A stretch of 46,547 bases of DNA from an uncultured Chitinophagaceae bacterium (lineage in GTDB: Bacteria > Bacteroidota > Bacteroidia > Chitinophagales > Chitinophagaceae), in NCBI GenBank assembly GCA_903907815.1, contig CAIVPM010000193.1:1-46547 (forward strand), written 5' to 3'. A model generated the notes under the pieces. The model was not told where the DNA came from. It did no database searches and worked only from the letters and a program-made list of their open reading frames with translations. The position numbers and the translations under genes are program-made. Below, in pieces: positions 15,528 through 23,750 of the stretch; the stretch's first letter is position 1, and each line of letters starts with the position of its first letter.

Positions 15528-17306
15528 ATGAAAAGTATATACTTAATTGTTAGTTTGTATTTAATCGGTACAAATATTTGTATTGCTCAAAATATTTTAC
15601 AAGAAGATTTTGAAGGAAATTTTCCACCCCCAGGATGGACTATTTATAATAATGGTATAGGTGCTAATTGGACTCAAAATACCTATAACTTTTCATTTAA
15701 TGGATCATATTCTATGGAGTTGTATAGTACTTCAAATACAACTGATGCATGGGCTTTTACACCGAGTTTGACCTTAAATACCAATCCCGTTTATATTAGC
15801 TTTTGGGTACGTGTAAGTAATAGTTATTTTCCTGAAAGCCTTACGTTAACTATTGGAAATGGGAATGTTATGGCAAATCAAACTACCCTATTATTAGACA
15901 GTGCTAATATAACTAATACAACATACCGTAGATGGTCTGCTGTATTTTTACCACCATCAACTGGCAATTACAATTTTGCTTTTAATTGCAACAATTCCAG
16001 TACTGGTTCGCTTTTTGTAGATAGCATTACAATTAGTCAGTTACAACCAAATTGTACTGGTATGCAGCAAGGTGGTATTACGGTAGCTGAAGATTCTACT
16101 ATCTGTCAAAATACTTCTTTTAATTTAACTGTTTCTGGTGGTTCTTCTGGTGTTTCTGGGCTTACTTATCAATGGTTAAGCTCATTGGATAGTATTAATT
16201 GGAATAATGTAATAGGCGAAACTAATATAGGATATTCTGTACCTTATTCTACCATATCTACGCCAACATATTTCAAAAGAAAAATTATTTGTAATAGTAC
16301 AGATACTGTTTCTGTACCAATAAGAATTGGGATAAAGCCAAATTATTTATGTTTATGTAATCCTACCTATACCCCTAGTAGTGGAAATACGTGCCCCTAC
16401 ATTGATTCCATTAATATAATAGGTACAACATTGAATAGTGGCCCATTGAACCTACCTAATAATGCCTATCAATTTAATGCTGTTCCTACCTATCTTACTG
16501 CTGGTGGAATATATTTGATGTATATACATTTCAACACCATTGCAACTTCCGGTATATGGTTTGATTGGAATCAGGATGGAGTATTTGACCCAACTGAGTG
16601 GTCTTTGATATCTTCAGCTAAAACTGATGATACATTATTATTTGTTGTTCCACAAAATTCTATCTTGGGAAATACTTTGATGCGTATTAGAGTTGGAAAT
16701 CCTGGAAGTCCTATATCTAGTGCAAATTCAGCTTGTCTTCTTTATCCTTGTGGTGAAACACTTGACTATGTAATAAACGTTCAAAGAAATACATTGCCAA
16801 TAAATACAATACAACTAAAGGGTGAAATTGTTGGCAACAAAAACATTGTAAGCTGGAGTAAGCTGTTCGATTCAAATGATAAAGGTTTTGATATATTGCG
16901 AAGTAATAATGGGTTAACTTTTGAAAAAATTGGATTTGTTTCGAATACAAACAGCAATGAAAATACTACTTATCATTTTGAAGATAAACAACCATTAACA
17001 GGGAGTAATTACTATCAGTTAAAACTATTAAATAATAATGGCCAAATAATGTATAGTAATTTATTTGAATTGATAAATGATAATACTAAATTTATAATTA
17101 GCCCTAACCCAGCTAAAGACTATGTAACTATAAGTGGAGGGAATGTAAAGGAGGTGAGGATTAGTGATGCAAGAGGAAGGGTGCTTTTGGTAATTAGAGA
17201 TAAGAGGGTGGATTTTAGAGGATTAGTAAATGGTGTTTATTATGTAGAAATAGAAACTTTAAACGGGAATCATGTTACCCAAAAACTTATCAAGTTACCA
17301 TATTAG
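15528..17306 (+). CDS. T9SS-secreted multidomain protein (adhesin-like, GEVED domain)
   Basis: A 592-aa exported protein. Signal peptide: MKSIYLIVSLYLIGTNICIAQ. Residues ~22-170 (EDFEGNFPPPGWTIYNN onward, ending FVDSITISQ) match a cleaved-adhesin/choice-of-anchor jelly roll. An Ig-like segment follows (~180-270). Residues ~285-420 look like a GEVED domain (GIWFDWNQDGVFDPTEW, RIRVGN, CGETLDYVINV). The last ~80 residues (ISPNPAKDYVTISGG through KLIKLP) are a type A T9SS sorting domain. The protein is therefore expected outside the outer membrane, attached or released. No catalytic motif is visible, so adhesion or glycan binding is the likeliest role. It stands alone between repeat-rich spacers. 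Confidence 0.88.
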   Translation: MKSIYLIVSLYLIGTNICIAQNILQEDFEGNFPPPGWTIYNNGIGANWTQNTYNFSFNGSYSMELYSTSNTTDAWAFTPSLTLNTNPVYISFWVRVSNSYFPESLTLTIGNGNVMANQTTLLLDSANITNTTYRRWSAVFLPPSTGNYNFAFNCNNSSTGSLFVDSITISQLQPNCTGMQQGGITVAEDSTICQNTSFNLTVSGGSSGVSGLTYQWLSSLDSINWNNVIGETNIGYSVPYSTISTPTYFKRKIICNSTDTVSVPIRIGIKPNYLCLCNPTYTPSSGNTCPYIDSINIIGTTLNSGPLNLPNNAYQFNAVPTYLTAGGIYLMYIHFNTIATSGIWFDWNQDGVFDPTEWSLISSAKTDDTLLFVVPQNSILGNTLMRIRVGNPGSPISSANSACLLYPCGETLDYVINVQRNTLPINTIQLKGEIVGNKNIVSWSKLFDSNDKGFDILRSNNGLTFEKIGFVSNTNSNENTTYHFEDKQPLTGSNYYQLKLLNNNGQIMYSNLFELINDNTKFIISPNPAKDYVTISGGNVKEVRISDARGRVLLVIRDKRVDFRGLVNGVYYVEIETLNGNHVTQKLIKLPY

Positions 17307-17460
17307 TTGTACTTTTCTTTTAGGAGTGGTTTATAATCTGTAGTAATGAGTGCCATTATAAGATGGAGAGTTACTAATTACTAACTTCCAACCCGATTTG
17401 CTGGTGAAGAACACCCGCACAGGCGGAAAAGTGGGGAATAAAAAGATAAGATGAAGAAAA

Positions 17461-17690
17461 CTCTTTATAATCTGTTTCAAATGCATTATAAAGTCTTTCA
17501 AAGCCTATATAATTTGTTTCAAATGCATAGTAATCTCTTTCAAACCCCTTATAATCTGTTTCAAATGCATTATAATTTGTTTCCAGACCAATATAAGCTG
17601 TTTCAAATACATTATAATCTGTTACCAGACCATTATAAACTGTTGCAAATACATTATAATCTATTACCAGACCAATATAAATTGATTAAA
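17461..17690. repeat. degenerate 21-bp-period repeat array C
   Basis: TATAA (or one-base variants) recurs at 17466, 17487, 17508, 17529, 17550, 17571, 17592, 17613, 17634, 17655 and 17676: eleven units with an exact 21-bp step. The intervening 16 bp alternate between TTTCAAATGCAT-like and TTACCAGACCA-like forms, so the array also has a loose higher-order pattern. The open plus-strand frame at 17451..17720 is a consequence of the 7-codon period and has no coding signature. Confidence 0.9.
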
Positions 17691-17790
17691 AGGAATGTTG
17701 AGGAGGATTTAGCTTTATAAAAGATAAAAAATAATATTAATACATGATTAAATAGAAAATTATGAATTCCTGATATATAAAATAGCGGAT

Positions 17791-17992
17791 ATTACTCGTC
17801 TGTTGCTACAGAATAATGGGTAATGAATAAATGAAAATTGATAATTGGGGCGTAATGACGGGAGCGATGTATTTGTCTTTGCGTTAGTGCCAGCAGGGAA
17901 TACCCTTTTTTGCCTAAGCTATTGAAATCTAAAGTTTTTTAATAAGGGCAAAAAAGGTAGGAAGAGCTGGAACGGCCGCTTGCGGAACGCCC
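17791..17992 (-). repeat. 202-bp structured intergenic repeat, copy 2 (inverted)
   Basis: The reverse complement starts GGGCGTTCC and ends CAGACGAGTAAT, as copy 1 at 2299..2500 does. Its inner stem, plus-strand arms 17904..17914 and 17947..17957 (CCTTTTTTGCC and GGCAAAAAAGG), is perfectly paired but unrelated in sequence to copy 1's inner stem. CAATTGTCAATT-type words flank it, as CAATTATCAATT words flank copy 1. The remainder of the spacer (17307..17460, 17691..17790, 17993..18102) shows no gene. Confidence 0.85.
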
Positions 17993-18102
17993 AAAATTTA
18001 ATTGACAATTGATGATGGAAAATTTATAATGAATACAAACAATACTAGAACTAAACATTTAATTTTCTTTAATGATGATTTTCTAAGATTCTTTTAAAAA
18101 TA

Positions 18103-18133
18103 ATTGCTCCATAAAATTCACTCATTAAATTTG
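18103..18133 (+). promoter_or_regulatory. Bacteroidota-type promoter for the gene at 18156
   Basis: TTG at 18104..18106 and TAAATTTG at 18126..18133 are separated by 19 bp, matching the TTTG (-33) and TAnnTTTG (-7) pattern. The -7 element lies 22 bp before the start codon. Confidence 0.65.
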
Positions 18134-18155
18134 GGGTTCTGTAAAAGAAACTTAT

Positions 18156-19073
18156 ATGAAAAAACTGCTTTATGTAACGGCATCATTACTGATGATTGGC
18201 TTTAGTTATCAATCTACTGCACAGACTACTTTGAAATTTAATTTCCCTAAAGGAAATGTAGTAATTTACAAATCGTTGAATACTATGAACCTTACTGTTA
18301 AGGGCAGTGGTATGAGTAGCGATATGAGTACTTCGAGCAATTTTACTTTTAAATCTCTGGGAGAGAGTGCAGGCCTGACGAATATAGAATATACTATGCT
18401 TAACAATAAAATGAGTAGTACAGGTGCTGCATCAATGAATATTAATTCGGATGATGAAATTACCGATTCTATCAGTACGCAGGGTGCTATAGCTTTGTTG
18501 TATAAAGAAATGTGTAATACCCCATTTGTAATTTACGTAAATCCTAAAGGAGAGGTGGTGCAGGATAAAGGCTTTAAAGAATGGATAAAGCTGCATAAGA
18601 AACAAATAGCCAATATGAAAGATGCTGCAGGCGGATCGTCGAAAGGCTCTTTTGATCAGAACACCTTTAAACAATCTTTCTCTTCTTTATTTAATATATT
18701 GAGCGATAAACCAGTGAAAGTGGGTAGTAAATGGAAAAAGAAGAATACCATTTCTGCCAGCGGTATCAGCATGAATTTTGACAATACTTATATTATTGAT
18801 TCGCTGGATGAACATGTAGCGGTGATTAAAATTGTGTCGGATATATATGCTCATTCTGTAATGGAATCTATGCCAGATGTTTCCATTAGTATATTAGGAG
18901 AAGCTAAAGGTAGAATGTGGCTGGATGTGGCAACAGGAATGGTGATAAAACAAACTTCTGATGCTCATATTGAATCGAAACCCGAAGTAAAAGGAGGAGC
19001 TGGTGCTGGTATGGGCAACGAGATGCCAGTTACCATTATTGAAAGTAACAGTACCATTGAAGCAGCAAAATAG
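18156..19073 (+). CDS. exported protein of unknown function, DUF6263-like
   Basis: A 305-aa protein with a signal peptide (MKKLLYVTASLLMIGFSYQSTAQ). The mature part is rich in beta strands, with FKSLGESAGLTNIEYTML, KPVKVGSKWKKKNTI and GRMWLDVATGMVIKQTSD segments that resemble the DUF6263 family of Bacteroidota periplasmic proteins. The family name is from memory. No catalytic motif or lipobox is present. It is preceded by a good promoter and followed by a 153-bp spacer before efp; no terminator was found, so read-through into efp is possible. Function unknown. Confidence 0.75.
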   Translation: MKKLLYVTASLLMIGFSYQSTAQTTLKFNFPKGNVVIYKSLNTMNLTVKGSGMSSDMSTSSNFTFKSLGESAGLTNIEYTMLNNKMSSTGAASMNINSDDEITDSISTQGAIALLYKEMCNTPFVIYVNPKGEVVQDKGFKEWIKLHKKQIANMKDAAGGSSKGSFDQNTFKQSFSSLFNILSDKPVKVGSKWKKKNTISASGISMNFDNTYIIDSLDEHVAVIKIVSDIYAHSVMESMPDVSISILGEAKGRMWLDVATGMVIKQTSDAHIESKPEVKGGAGAGMGNEMPVTIIESNSTIEAAK

Positions 19074-19183
19074 GGTCTGTTTGTAGCTAACTTAGTTAGT
19101 GTTGATTTCTTGTATTTTGAGGCAAAAATGACTGTTTTAACAAAGAAAATAAGTAAAATGACCTCTTTTATTGCATCAACCAC

Positions 19184-19191
19184 TACATTTG
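19184..19191 (+). promoter_or_regulatory. possible -7 element (TACATTTG) for efp
   Basis: TACATTTG fits TAnnTTTG and lies 35 nt upstream of the efp ATG. A matching -33 TTTG at 19-bp spacing is not evident. Confidence 0.35.
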
Positions 19192-19226
19192 CCTTCTTTT
19201 TTTAAAAAGTAAAAATTACTATAACG

Positions 19227-19793
19227 ATGGCAACTACATCAGACATTAGCCGTGGAATGATTTTGAAGTTAGACGGTAGCCTTTATTCCGTAGTGGAGTT
19301 TGGCGAAAATAAAACAGCTCGTGCAGCCGCTAAAATATGGGCAAAGCTTAAGGGTGTTGACAATAAAAAAAGTATTGAAAAAACATGGAATAGTGGGGAA
19401 ACAATTTTTCCTATTCGTGTAGAGAAAAGAACTTTTCAATTTCTTTACAAGGATGATACAGGTTACAATCTGATGAACAATGAAACTTTCGAGCAAATTG
19501 TTTTGGATGAAGTAATGATTGATGCACCTCAGTATTTAAAAGATGGTGCAGAAATATTTGTATTTGTTAATACCGATACAGAACTTCCAATAGGAGCAGA
19601 ACTACCTGAAAAAATTGTTGTTGAAGTTACCTACTGCGAACCTGGTTTAAAAGGCGATACTGCAACAAGAGCTATGAAACAAGCTACAATTGATACAGGC
19701 ACAACGGTAAATGTTCCATTGTTTGTAGAAGTTGGCGAAAAAATAAGAATTAATACTAAGACTGGAGATTACTTAGAAAGAGTTAAGGATTAA
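19227..19793 (+). CDS. efp: elongation factor P with Arg32 at the loop tip
   Basis: EF-P binds between the ribosomal P and E sites and relieves stalling at polyproline. The 188-aa product has all three domains: an N-terminal KOW-like domain, a middle OB domain (FLYKDDTGYNLMNNETFEQI), and the C-terminal signature CEPGLKGDTATRAMKQAT with TKTGDYLERV at the end. The domain I loop, residues 25-40, reads FGENKTARAAAKIWAK. The usual KPGKG, whose Lys34 is modified in E. coli, is absent, and the tip residue is R32, as in rhamnosylated EF-P of EarP-containing bacteria (NKSGR there, NKTAR here). It lies upstream of accB/accC on the same strand. Confidence 0.95.
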   Translation: MATTSDISRGMILKLDGSLYSVVEFGENKTARAAAKIWAKLKGVDNKKSIEKTWNSGETIFPIRVEKRTFQFLYKDDTGYNLMNNETFEQIVLDEVMIDAPQYLKDGAEIFVFVNTDTELPIGAELPEKIVVEVTYCEPGLKGDTATRAMKQATIDTGTTVNVPLFVEVGEKIRINTKTGDYLERVKD

Positions 19794-19936
19794 TCAGTAA
19801 AAATCTCCTTCGAAAATATTTAAATATCGGTTTTATTTAATCCAATATTTAAAACTAATTATGTTTTTCGAAATCGATTTAGTTAATTTGCTTCTTGCTA
19901 TAGAAAAATAAAGTACATACACAAAACTTTCCTGTT

Positions 19937-20422
19937 ATGGATTTAAAACAAATTCACGAGTTAATAAAGATTGTTAACAAGAGTAATATCGGAGAAATTA
20001 GTATCGAGGACAAAGATGGTAAAGTAACCATCAAACAAAAGGAAGAACCTGCTGTTACAATTGCTCCTCAACAAGCACAAGTATATAACGTTCCTGCTGC
20101 TCATGCACCGGCTCCTGTAGCGGCGGCGGCTCCTGCTGTTTCAGCTGTAGCTCCTGCTGTACCAGAAGCAAAAGCAGATAACCTTATTACTATCAAGAGC
20201 CCAATGATTGGTACATTCTACCGTCGCTCTTCTCCAGACAAACCAAACCTGATTGAATTAGGTGGAGATGTAGCTCCTGGTGATGTAGTTTGTATCATTG
20301 AAGCGATGAAACTTTTCAATGAAATTGAAAGTGAAGTAGGTGGTAAAATTGTAAAGGTATTAGTAGAAAATGCTAGTCCTGTAGAATACGATCAACCATT
20401 GTTTTTAGTAGAGCCAGCATAA
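19937..20422 (+). CDS. accB: biotin carboxyl carrier protein of acetyl-CoA carboxylase
   Basis: AccB carries biotin between the carboxylase and transferase sites of acetyl-CoA carboxylase, the first step of fatty-acid synthesis. The 161-aa protein has a short N-terminal helical region, an Ala/Pro-rich linker (about 50-78), and a biotinyl domain with [11 protein letters not shown], in which K125 is the biotinylation site. The start ATG at 19937 gives the standard [11 protein letters not shown] terminus. accC normally follows directly; here a four-helix-bundle gene and inverted repeats intervene. Confidence 0.96.
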   Translation: MDLKQIHELIKIVNKSNIGEISIEDKDGKVTIKQKEEPAVTIAPQQAQVYNVPAAHAPAPVAAAAPAVSAVAPAVPEAKADNLITIKSPMIGTFYRRSSPDKPNLIELGGDVAPGDVVCIIEAMKLFNEIESEVGGKIVKVLVENASPVEYDQPLFLVEPA

Positions 20423-20427
20423 ATAGC

Positions 20428-20455
20428 AATTAGCTAATGTGCTGATCTGCTAATT
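20428..20455 (+). repeat. left arm of 28-bp inverted repeat around second four-helix-bundle gene
   Basis: It matches the reverse complement of 20933..20960 at 26 of 28 positions; the core AATTAGCTAATGTGCTGAT (19 bp) is identical. It begins 6 bp after the accB stop. Its GCTAAT/TTAGC words are unrelated to the arms at the leu locus. Confidence 0.85.
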
Positions 20456-20539
20456 AGCTAATGAATACAATAATACAGTTCTTCATTTTGGGACGTTTTG
20501 TATTCAGAATATTTTTAAGTTCATTTTAAATAGTCTGGT

Positions 20540-20902
20540 ATGCAAAACAGTATGATTGACAGGAATCCTATTCTGAAACTCACAATAGCGTTTTCGGTAA
20601 TGATTGTCAATTATTGTGAAGAACTAAGGCTTACTAACAGATATATTATTGGTAATCAGCTTACAAGATCTGGAACATCCATCGGAGCAAATTGCTTTGA
20701 GGCACAGAATGGAGAAAGTAAGGATGATTTTATACATAAGATAAAGATTGCAGCAAAAGAAGCGGATGAAACGCAATACTGGTTACTGATTTGTAAAGCT
20801 GCTGAAAACTATCCAGATTGTGAAGCTCTTTCAAATAGACTAATTGAAATTCAGAAGGTTTTAAATAAGATAATATCAAGTAGTAAAGCCGTGAATAATT
20901 AA
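20540..20902 (+). CDS. four-helix-bundle protein (S23/IVP-like), second locus
   Basis: A 120-aa all-helical protein with the family pattern: RNPILKLTIAF and EELRLTNRYIIGNQLTRSGTS up front, then SIGANCFEAQNGESKDDF at the position of the SIPSNIAEGYGR block in the leu-locus protein, then two C-terminal helices. It is divergent from that protein, so the two are not recent duplicates. It sits between accB and accC inside a 28-bp inverted repeat. The ATG at 20540 is used; a second ATG four codons on is equally plausible. No evidence links it to fatty-acid synthesis; it looks like an inserted cassette. Confidence 0.85.
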   Translation: MQNSMIDRNPILKLTIAFSVMIVNYCEELRLTNRYIIGNQLTRSGTSIGANCFEAQNGESKDDFIHKIKIAAKEADETQYWLLICKAAENYPDCEALSNRLIEIQKVLNKIISSSKAVNN

Positions 20903-20932
20903 TTTTATAACAAGCTAAGTGTATTGGTGTTC

Positions 20933-20960
20933 AATTAGTACATCAGCACATTAGCTAATT
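20933..20960 (-). repeat. right arm of 28-bp inverted repeat
   Basis: Reverse complement of 20428..20455 (26/28). It ends 16 bp before the accC start, and the AGCTAATT word continues to about 20968, so a stem would end almost at the accC start region, the same geometry as at leuB. Confidence 0.85.
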
Positions 20961-20976
20961 AGCTAATTAAAAAGTT

Positions 20977-22317
20977 ATGTTTAAAAAGATATTGATTGCA
21001 AACCGTGGAGAAATTGCTTTACGTGTTATTCGTACCTGTAGAGAAATGGGTATTAAAACCGTAGCTGTTTATTCTACCGCAGATAAAGATAGTTTGCACG
21101 TACGTTTTGCCGATGAGGCAGTTTGTATTGGTAAACCTGCCAGTAGCGAATCATACTTATCTATTCCTAATATTATGGCCGCAGCAGAGATTACCAATGC
21201 TGATGCTATACATCCCGGTTATGGATTTCTGGCAGAAAATGCTAAGTTCTCTCAGATTTGTGCTGATCATGGTATTAAGTTTATCGGGCCTACTCCTGAG
21301 ATGATCAATGCTATGGGAGATAAGATTACCGCTAAAGAAACCATGATTAAAGCGGGTGTACCTACTATTCCTGGTAGTGCAGGATTATTAAATAGTTTGG
21401 AAGAAGCTATTGATTTAGCAAAGAATCTGGTAGGCTATCCTGTAATATTAAAAGCTACAGCAGGTGGTGGTGGAAAGGGTATGAGAGTAGTATGGGAAGA
21501 AAGCGAAATGGAGCGTGCCTACAATACTGCTAAAGCGGAAGCTGGTGCAGCATTTAAGAATGATGGCATCTACATGGAGAAATTTGTGGAAGAACCTCGT
21601 CATATAGAGATTCAGATTGCTGGAGATCAGTATGGTACTGTATGTCACTTAAGTGAAAGAGATTGCTCTATTCAAAGAAGACATCAGAAGCTGGTTGAAG
21701 AATCTCCTTCTCCTTTCATGACTGATGATTTAAGACAAAAAATGGGTGAAGCTGCTATTAAAGCTGCTTCTGCAATCAACTACGAAAGCGTTGGTACCAT
21801 TGAGTTCTTAGTTGATAAACACCGCAACTTCTACTTCATGGAAATGAATACCCGTATTCAGGTAGAACATTGCGTAACAGAAGAAGTAATTAGTTTCGAT
21901 CTGATTAAAGAACAAATAAAGATTGCATTGGGTGAGCGACTTTCTGGTATGAATCACCTTCCTAAGATGCATGCTATTGAATGTAGAATTAATGCAGAAG
22001 ATCCATATAACGACTTTAGACCTTCTCCAGGAAAAATCACTACGCTTCATACGCCGGGTGGTCATGGAGTAAGAGTAGATAGTCATGTATATGCAGGATA
22101 CGTTATTCCGCCTTATTACGACAGTATGATAGGAAAGCTGATAACTGTTGCACAAACAAGAGAAGAGGCCATTAATACTATGTATAGAGCCCTTAGCGAG
22201 TATGTGATAGAAGGTGTGAAGACAACCATTCCTTTCCATCTTCAGTTAATGAAAAATGAAGACTTCATTGCGGGTAACTTTAATACGAAGTTCCTTGAAG
22301 GATTTACAATGAAATAA
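20977..22317 (+). CDS. accC: biotin carboxylase subunit of acetyl-CoA carboxylase
   Basis: AccC carboxylates biotin on AccB using ATP and bicarbonate. The 446-aa product has the family length and order: N-terminal biotin-carboxylase domain ([20 protein letters not shown]), ATP-grasp domain with [10 protein letters not shown] (163-172), [19 protein letters not shown] (224-242), the catalytic [10 protein letters not shown] (289-298), and a C-terminal domain with PSPGKI. It continues the accB unit and ends 31 bp before a strong bidirectional terminator. Confidence 0.97.
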   Translation: MFKKILIANRGEIALRVIRTCREMGIKTVAVYSTADKDSLHVRFADEAVCIGKPASSESYLSIPNIMAAAEITNADAIHPGYGFLAENAKFSQICADHGIKFIGPTPEMINAMGDKITAKETMIKAGVPTIPGSAGLLNSLEEAIDLAKNLVGYPVILKATAGGGGKGMRVVWEESEMERAYNTAKAEAGAAFKNDGIYMEKFVEEPRHIEIQIAGDQYGTVCHLSERDCSIQRRHQKLVEESPSPFMTDDLRQKMGEAAIKAASAINYESVGTIEFLVDKHRNFYFMEMNTRIQVEHCVTEEVISFDLIKEQIKIALGERLSGMNHLPKMHAIECRINAEDPYNDFRPSPGKITTLHTPGGHGVRVDSHVYAGYVIPPYYDSMIGKLITVAQTREEAINTMYRALSEYVIEGVKTTIPFHLQLMKNEDFIAGNFNTKFLEGFTMK

Positions 22318-22318
22318 G

Positions 22319-22339
22319 GCTAATGTGCTAATTGAATAC
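22319..22339 (+). repeat. extra copy of the acc-locus repeat word
   Basis: GCTAATGTGCTAATTGAATAC directly follows the accC stop and repeats the word found in the inverted repeats between accB and accC, ending in the recurring GAATAC border. Confidence 0.6.
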
Positions 22340-22347
22340 ATATTACA

Positions 22348-22392
22348 ACTAAAAAGAGGTAGACAGCTTTAATGTTGCTACCTCTTTTTAGT
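22348..22392. terminator. bidirectional terminator between accC and the ABC ATPase gene
   Basis: ACTAAAAAGAGGTAG (22348..22362) is perfectly complementary to CTACCTCTTTTTAGT (22378..22392) with a 15-nt loop; T-rich strands lie on both sides, so it can serve the convergent genes accC and lolD-like. Confidence 0.85.
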
Positions 22393-22410
22393 ATATGTAA
22401 TTTGTTCTTC

Positions 22411-23061
22411 TTATATAAACAGTCCATCTTTCATGTGTAGCGTTCTGTCGCAGCTGGCTGCAAGATCATCGTTGTGGGTTACTATTAAAAATGCCTGCTG
22501 ATATTCGTTTCTAAGCTGAATCAGTAGTTCATGCAAGTGGCGTGCATTATCGCTATCCAGGTTTCCGGTAGGTTCGTCGGCAAATACAATATCGGGCTGA
22601 TTTATCAGTGCCCTTGCTACTGCCACTCTTTGTTGTTCTCCACCACTTAAGGTAGATGGTTTGTGTTGCATTCTATCTCCCAGGCCCAGTCTTTCCAGTA
22701 ATTCTGTAGCCCTATCCAAAGATTGTTTTTTTGATGTACCTGCAATCCATGCCGGTATACACACGTTTTCAATAGCCGTAAATTCGGGTAATAAATGATG
22801 AAACTGAAATATAAATCCAATATGTTTATTCCTAAATTTTGACAGTGCTTTATTGCTCAGCTTATTAAGGATAGTATTGTTTAATATTATATCGCCACTA
22901 TCGGGTTTATCCAATGTGCCCAGTATATGCAGCAAAGTACTTTTACCTGCACCGGATGATCCCACTATTGCTACAATTTCGCCTTTCTCCATACTAAGGT
23001 TTACGCCTTTAACTACCTTCAGGCTGCCGTAGTTCTTAGTAATATTTACCGCTTTCAACAT
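22411..23061 (-). CDS. ABC transporter ATP-binding protein, LolD-like
   Basis: A 216-aa ATPase of the MacB/LolD type, which powers lipoprotein release or substrate extrusion at the inner membrane. Walker A GSSGAGKST (34-42), Q-loop FQFHHLLPEFTA (86-97), signature LSGGEQQR (138-145), Walker B IVFADEP (158-164) and H-loop THND (194-197) are intact. The EFTAIENV segment and GNLD favour the LolD/FtsE branch. No permease partner is adjacent, which is common for this branch in Bacteroidota. I leave out a symbol because LolD, MacB and other exporters cannot be separated without the partner. Confidence 0.88.
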   Translation of the reverse strand: MLKAVNITKNYGSLKVVKGVNLSMEKGEIVAIVGSSGAGKSTLLHILGTLDKPDSGDIILNNTILNKLSNKALSKFRNKHIGFIFQFHHLLPEFTAIENVCIPAWIAGTSKKQSLDRATELLERLGLGDRMQHKPSTLSGGEQQRVAVARALINQPDIVFADEPTGNLDSDNARHLHELLIQLRNEYQQAFLIVTHNDDLAASCDRTLHMKDGLFI

Positions 23062-23273
23062 AGATTTATAATTAGTATTGCCCTATTCTACCGTACAATA
23101 GTACTTTCTTTAAATTAATTAATTAACAACTCTAACCAACTACTTCCATGAATTTACCGGTTCATCTATCTATAAAACCCAGTAAACAAAGGGATTATAG
23201 CAATAAAGCACGGTTAAAGTTAATAATATTTCCCGCTACAAATTAACAGCTTATGCAACTTATAAATAGTAGA

Positions 23274-23304
23274 TTTGGAAAATTCGTTTATACGGTTACT
23301 TTTG
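23274..23304 (+). promoter_or_regulatory. Bacteroidota-type promoter for DUF2795 gene
   Basis: TTTG at 23274..23277 and TACTTTTG at 23297..23304 are spaced by exactly 19 bp. The start codon follows 16 bp later. This is the best match to the family promoter consensus in the window. Confidence 0.75.
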
Positions 23305-23320
23305 CACAAAATTACAGGGT

Positions 23321-23542
23321 ATGTTCTGGACATTAGAGCTAGCAAGTTACTTAGAAGAGGCCCCTTGGCCTGCCACAAAAGATGAGCTTATCGACTACTC
23401 TATTCGTAGTGGTGCACCTTTGGAGGTGATCGAAAATCTTCAGGAACTGGACGACGAAGGCGAAATATACGAAAGCATCGAAGATATTTGGCCGGATTAT
23501 CCAAGTCAGGATGACTTCATGTTTAATGAAGACGAATATTAA
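23321..23542 (+). CDS. small acidic DUF2795 protein
   Basis: A 73-aa highly acidic protein (LEEAPWPATKDELIDYSIRS, GAPLEVIENLQELDDEGE, NEDEY end) matching DUF2795, a small helical family strongly conserved in Bacteroidota. Function is unknown. It is monocistronic with a strong promoter and an intrinsic terminator, which suggests high expression. The N-terminal MFWTLELASYLEEAPW is the family start. Confidence 0.9.
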   Translation: MFWTLELASYLEEAPWPATKDELIDYSIRSGAPLEVIENLQELDDEGEIYESIEDIWPDYPSQDDFMFNEDEY

Positions 23543-23575
23543 AATCGATCTATTCTAAGTTAAAAGAGTAAATAC

Positions 23576-23606
23576 AAGCGCACTTAAAATTAAGGTGCGC
23601 TTTTTT
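23576..23606 (+). terminator. rho-independent terminator after DUF2795 gene
   Basis: AAGCGCAC pairs with GTGCGCTT around an AT-rich loop and is followed by a run of T, 34 bp past the stop. Confidence 0.85.
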
Positions 23607-23750
23607 GTTTTTGGGAGGTGATAGAATAATACATTTATCGTGAATCATAAGGAATACAAGTTTCTGGTTACTGGTTTCAAGTAACTGTAGTATTTACAAA
23701 ATGTAAGTGTATTTTCCTAACTCCTATCTTCTGGCTACCTTTTATTGCTA

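Noticed and set aside
17451-17720. Plus-strand ORF of 89 codons
   Set aside because: It is an open frame created by the 21-bp array; its protein is a seven-residue repeat of aromatic residues with no family likeness.
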